DNA of 64,000 nt from Micromonospora sp. NBC_01740 (lineage in GTDB: Bacteria > Actinomycetota > Actinomycetes > Mycobacteriales > Micromonosporaceae), in assembly GCF_035920365.1 (NCBI RefSeq), contig NZ_CP109150.1:3720001-3784000 (forward strand), given 5' to 3'. A model generated the notes under the pieces. The model did no database searches and was not told the origin of the DNA. It saw only the letters and a list, made by a program, of their open reading frames with translations. The position numbers were made by a program, and so were the translations under genes. Within the stretch, counting starts at the first letter, position 1, and the number at the start of each line of letters is the position of its first letter. This document shows, one piece after another, positions 61,080-64,000 of this stretch.

Positions 61080-61847
61080 TCAGCGTTCGATGTTGCGGTG
61101 CTTACTGCGCAGCTTGAACGGCATCAGCGCGCTCTCGACCTTGGTCGCGGTGGTCATCTTGGACGCGCCGTCGCGCCGCTCCTCGAAGCGGATCGGGACC
61201 TCCAGGATGGTGTGCCCCAGCTTCGTGGCCAGGTAGTGCATCTCCACCTGGAAGCTGTAGCCGTTGGACTGCACCCGCTCCAGGCCGATGTCGCGCAGCG
61301 CGTCCGCCCGCCAGATCTTGAAGCCGGCGGTGAGGTCGCGGATCCGGACCCGCAGCAGCGTGTGCACGTAGAGGTTGGCCCAGCCGCTGAGCGCCCGCCG
61401 GTAGAACGGCCAGTTCTCGTCGAGCTCGCCGCCCGGCACGTACCGGGAGCCGATCACCACGCCGGCCTGGGTAGAGAGCAGCGCGCCGAGCATGCCCGGC
61501 AGCGCCTCCGGCGGGTGCGACAGGTCGGCGTCCATCTGCGCCACGTACTCCGCGCCGCCGTCGAGGGCACGCCCGATGCCGTCCACGTAGGCCCGGCCGA
61601 GGCCCTCCTTGCCGGCCCGGTGCACGACCTCGACCCGGTCGGGGTGCTCGATGGCCAGCTTGTCCGCCACCTCACCCGTGCCGTCCGGCGAGTTGTCGTC
61701 GGCGACCAGGATCTTCAGGCCCGGCAGCGGCAGGGCCAGCAGCCGCTCGACCAGCACCGGGAGGTTGCCCGCCTCGTTGTAGGTGGGAACCACGACGGTC
61801 AGGCGTGCGTCCCGCCACGGCACGGGCAACTGCACGGGTTCGATCAT
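61080..61847 (-). CDS. Polyprenol monophosphomannose synthase-type glycosyltransferase
   Basis: This 255-residue GT2-family enzyme has the blocks LTVVVPTYNEAGNLPVLVERLL, VADDNSPDGTGEVAD, QMDADLSHPPE (metal-binding DAD), VIGSRYVPGG and LTAGFKIWR of dolichol-phosphate mannose synthases. It transfers mannose from GDP-mannose to polyprenyl phosphate, a donor for lipoglycans and protein mannosylation in actinobacteria. The acyltransferase partner domain (Lnt) of mycobacterial Ppm1 is absent. ATG 61847 or 61856 is the start; CCGAGG lies 9 bases before the first, and abuts the second. Confidence 0.9.
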   Translation of the reverse strand: MIEPVQLPVPWRDARLTVVVPTYNEAGNLPVLVERLLALPLPGLKILVADDNSPDGTGEVADKLAIEHPDRVEVVHRAGKEGLGRAYVDGIGRALDGGAEYVAQMDADLSHPPEALPGMLGALLSTQAGVVIGSRYVPGGELDENWPFYRRALSGWANLYVHTLLRVRIRDLTAGFKIWRADALRDIGLERVQSNGYSFQVEMHYLATKLGHTILEVPIRFEERRDGASKMTTATKVESALMPFKLRSKHRNIER

Positions 61848-61967
61848 GTCGGACATCCTCGGTCGGCGGACAGGGCTCCCTGAGAGCGTAGCCAGTTGCC
61901 ACATCCGGGTCGAAAAGGCCACCCCTACCGCCCCGTCTTCCGCCCCGACGAGGGCCCGTTCCGGGTG

Positions 61968-62969
61968 TCAGCGGAGGCGGCGGGCCAGCGCGGTGAGGGC
62001 CACCGCCAGGCCCGCCAGGGCGGCGCCGGAGACGGCCGGCTTGTGCGTACCGATCCACAGGGCGGCCGAGCGGCCCCGGGCCCGGTCGGTGAACACGCCC
62101 TCCGCGCCCCGGTCCCGTTCGTCGTCCCCGGGACGGTCCAGGTTGTCCCGCCAGGCGACCGGGTCGATCGGGGTGTCGGTCTGCTGGCTGTCGTAGCCGT
62201 CGCGTGCCAGCTTCCGGTCGAGCAGGCCGGGGGCCAGGACATCGCCGAGCCGGGCGCGCCAGGTCGGTCCGCCCACGTTCAGCTCGCGCGGCCCGTGGTC
62301 GGCCGCCCAGACGATCGCCTTCGCGGCCACCTCGGGTGCGAAGATCGGCGGTACGGGCTGGGGGTGCCGGGGCAGTCGGGTGCGTACCCAGGAGAACTGC
62401 GGGGTGTTGATCGCCGGCAGTTGCACCATCGACAGCTTCACGCCCGGGCAGTCGTGCAGCAGTTCCGCCCGCAGCGAGTCGTTGAAGCCCTGGACGGCGT
62501 GCTTGCTCGCGCAGTACGCCGACTGCAACGGGATCCCGCGGTAGGCCAGCGCGGAGCCGACCTGCACGACCGCGCCCCGCCCACGTGCCCGCATGTGCCG
62601 TAGCGCCGCGAGGGTGCCGTGCACGGTGCCGAGGTAGTTGACCTCGGTGACCCGCCGGAACTCGGTGGCCGGGATCTCCCACGCCGGGGCGAAGACCGAG
62701 ACCATCGCGTTGTTCACCCACACGTCGATGCCGCCGAACCGGTGCACCACGTCGTCGGCGGCCTGCTGCACCGCCTCGGCGTCGGCCACGTCCACCCGGT
62801 AGGTGCACACCTCCGAGGCGCCCAGCTCCCGGCAGTCGCGCTCGGCGGCCGCCAGCCCGGCCTCGCCGCGGGCGAGCAGCGCGAGCCGGGCGCCGCGCTC
62901 GGCGTACCGGCGGGCGACCGCCCGTCCCACGCCGGCGCTCGCCCCGGTGACCACCACGGTCTGCGTCAT
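61968..62969 (-). CDS. SDR-family oxidoreductase with C-terminal membrane anchor
   Basis: This 333-residue short-chain dehydrogenase has the cofactor motif VVVTGASAGVGRAVARRYAERGARLALLARGEAGL and NNAMVSVF, then the catalytic set Ser (VQVGSALAYRG) with YCASK. Residues about 305-328 (AVSGAALAGLAVALTAL) form a membrane anchor. The substrate is unknown, possibly lipophilic. ATGA at 62966-62969 overlaps the stop of the upstream SRPBCC gene, so both are translated together. Confidence 0.88.
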   Translation of the reverse strand: MTQTVVVTGASAGVGRAVARRYAERGARLALLARGEAGLAAAERDCRELGASEVCTYRVDVADAEAVQQAADDVVHRFGGIDVWVNNAMVSVFAPAWEIPATEFRRVTEVNYLGTVHGTLAALRHMRARGRGAVVQVGSALAYRGIPLQSAYCASKHAVQGFNDSLRAELLHDCPGVKLSMVQLPAINTPQFSWVRTRLPRHPQPVPPIFAPEVAAKAIVWAADHGPRELNVGGPTWRARLGDVLAPGLLDRKLARDGYDSQQTDTPIDPVAWRDNLDRPGDDERDRGAEGVFTDRARGRSAALWIGTHKPAVSGAALAGLAVALTALARRLR

Positions 62970-63412
62970 GCGTCCGCCTTCTGCCGCATGGCGATGTCGG
63001 CCAGCCGGGTCAGGGTCTCCTTGTTGCGCTGGTGCAGCACCAGGTCGTTGATCTTGTTGCGTATCCAGTGCAGCGGACCGGCGGCGAAGTCCTCGCCGAT
63101 GCGTACCCGGGTGGCGTCCGCGCCGACCGCTTCGAGGGTGAACACCACGATGGCCTCCCCGGCCGGCCAGAGGCCGGCGCGGATCACCAACCGGCGCGGC
63201 GGGTCACAGGTCAGCACCGTGGAGACGTCGTGCAGGGAGAACGGCCACGGCCCGGCCTTGTGGTGCAGTTGGCTGCCCACCCGGGGCCAGGCGTCGTCCA
63301 CGTCGCGCACGTGCACCGTGCCCACGACCCAGTCGCTGTACGTCCACCCGTCCGCCAGCACCGCCCAGACCTGCTGCGGGGAAGCTTTGATCACTTTCTC
63401 CACAATCGCCAC
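62966..63412 (-). CDS. SRPBCC-family protein, operon with SDR
   Basis: This 148-residue protein opens MAIVEKVIKASPQQVWAVLADGWTYSDWVVGTVHVRDV and has the beta-rich SRPBCC core ending in IRNKINDLVLHQRNKETLTRLADIAMRQK. The fold binds a hydrophobic ligand and could present the substrate to the SDR. It overlaps the SDR start by 4 bases. Divergent promoter DNA (63413-63583) carries weak inverted arms GCTAAC/GTTAGC (63442-63447/63459-63464). Confidence 0.86.
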   Translation of the reverse strand: MAIVEKVIKASPQQVWAVLADGWTYSDWVVGTVHVRDVDDAWPRVGSQLHHKAGPWPFSLHDVSTVLTCDPPRRLVIRAGLWPAGEAIVVFTLEAVGADATRVRIGEDFAAGPLHWIRNKINDLVLHQRNKETLTRLADIAMRQKADA

Positions 63413-63583
63413 TGTGCTCCCATACCCCCGGTCTGGCCGGGGCTAACGGTGCCGATGGGTTAGCTTCTCCCGGGCGACGGGTAACGGCACCTGCGAGCCG
63501 GCGTGTCGGCGCCGCCGGCGTACGACGCGGGGGGCGCGTCCGGGACGACGTTTACTCCCCGGGGCGCCGGGAACCCGCCGGCT

Positions 63584-64000
63584 GTGCGACAGGACCAGGT
63601 GGAGCCGGATCAGCGCAGGTCAGCCCGGGTTTTTGCCGGTGCTGGCGCGGCGGGGCCCGGGCCCGTCCTGTTCGACGCGGTGCTGCTGGACCGCGACGGA
63701 ACGCTGATCGAGGACGTGCCGTACAACGGCGACCCCGAGAAGGTACGGCCGGTGCCGGGGGCGCGGGCCGCCCTGGACCGGTTGCGGGCGGCGGGCCTGC
63801 GGCTGGCGGTGGTGACGAACCAGTCCGGCCTGGCCCGTGGCTTGTTCACCGGGGCGCAGATGGAGGCGGTGCACGCCCGGGTCGAGCGGTTGCTGGGGCC
63901 GTTCGACGCCTGGCTGGTGTGTCCGCACGACGACGGCGACGGATGCGGGTGCCGCAAGCCGGCGCCGGGGCTGGTGCACGCCGCGGCGCGGGAACTGGGC
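63584..64000 (+). CDS. HAD-IIIA phosphatase, GmhB-like, 3' end outside window
   Basis: The frame is open from GTG 63584 (or GTG 63599, or GTG 63680) to the window edge. The first Asp motif is LLDRDGTL (Asp36 and Asp38 from the 63584 start), VTNQSGLARG is motif II, and PHDDGDGCGCRKPAPG contains the zinc-binding cysteines and the Lys of motif III. This set matches D-glycero-D-manno-heptose 1,7-bisphosphate 7-phosphatase (GmhB) and related histidinol-phosphate phosphatases. The 32-residue extension before the domain from 63584 is uncertain. Its C-terminus and neighbours lie outside the window. Confidence 0.82.
   Translation, partial: MRQDQVEPDQRRSARVFAGAGAAGPGPVLFDAVLLDRDGTLIEDVPYNGDPEKVRPVPGARAALDRLRAAGLRLAVVTNQSGLARGLFTGAQMEAVHARVERLLGPFDAWLVCPHDDGDGCGCRKPAPGLVHAAARELG

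Noticed and set aside
60688..61236. A plus-strand reading frame in the 60.7-61.2 kb gap
   Set aside because: It has no ribosome site, is Arg/Ser/Pro low-complexity and runs antisense into the mannosyltransferase gene.
63442..63464. GCTAAC/GTTAGC arms as a strong operator before the GmhB-like gene
   Set aside because: Only 6-base arms with an 11-base spacer; chance occurrence is likely, so it is mentioned only in passing.

Overview
The window is high-GC chromosomal DNA of an actinomycete, most likely a member of the Micromonosporaceae (Micromonospora or a close relative). This is inferred from very GC-rich third codon positions, frequent GTG starts, paired Scr1-type regulator/DUF397 genes, a class F sortase, Ski2-type (DUF3516) and HelD-type helicases, secreted GH9 and GH6 cellulases, and GC-rich hairpins after genes. 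I see no rRNA, tRNA, CRISPR array, insertion sequence or prophage gene. The content looks like ordinary chromosome: housekeeping, regulation and stress genes rather than an island.

Layout. 0-8 kb: a truncated unknown gene, a small unknown gene, a HelR/HelD-type RNA polymerase-recycling ATPase preceded by a 19-bp inverted repeat matching the rifamycin-associated element (RAE), an MFS transporter and a DUF3516 helicase. 8-15.8 kb: trmB, a sortase with a probable substrate, a regulator/DUF397 pair, an ABM monooxygenase, exonuclease III, a PAC2 protein, a secreted lysozyme-like protein and an EcsC-like protein. 15.8-22.5 kb: an SGNH hydrolase, an ABM membrane protein flanked by two minisatellites, an operon with succinate-semialdehyde dehydrogenase and an LLM oxidoreductase, a GNAT protein and an unknown protein. 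22.7-30.8 kb: a GH9 cellulase with a CebR box, a PP2C phosphatase, HrpB helicase, a second Scr1-type/DUF397 pair and a GPP34 protein. 30.8-45.8 kb: an APC permease coupled to a GNAT protein, a SigB/F-type sigma factor, an ADC-like protein, a phospholipase D-like protein, a MarR-pirin operon, an XRE regulator, a GH6 cellulase with a second CebR-like box, a phosphoesterase, a flavoprotein, a cation/proton antiporter and a HAD phosphatase. 45.8-57.2 kb: a stress and envelope group (SpoIIE-type phosphatase, MscS-like membrane protein, ABC exporter with divergent TetR, MFS, SRPBCC, DUF2795, BrkB and ChaB proteins). 57.2-64 kb: a divergent aldehyde dehydrogenase/phytoene-desaturase-like pair, about 700 bp of repeat-rich non-coding DNA, a polyprenol-phosphate mannosyltransferase, an SRPBCC-SDR pair and the 5' part of a GmhB-like phosphatase.

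How parts work together. The two cellulases lie 15 kb apart and both carry a CebR-type operator just upstream of the start, so they are probably co-induced by cello-oligosaccharides. The helR region looks like an antibiotic-responsive unit: RAE, a long structured leader, then an RNA polymerase-rescue ATPase. The SigB/F-type sigma factor and the SpoIIE-type phosphatase are typical ends of a partner-switching stress pathway, although no anti-sigma gene is next to the sigma gene. Convergent genes are often separated by strong, apparently bidirectional hairpins. The most unusual items are the RAE-helR leader, a perfect 34-bp palindrome touching the ABC exporter start codon, a palindromic repeat embedded in frame in hrpB, several minisatellites at gene ends, and a complex repeat cluster around 60.65-60.78 kb.
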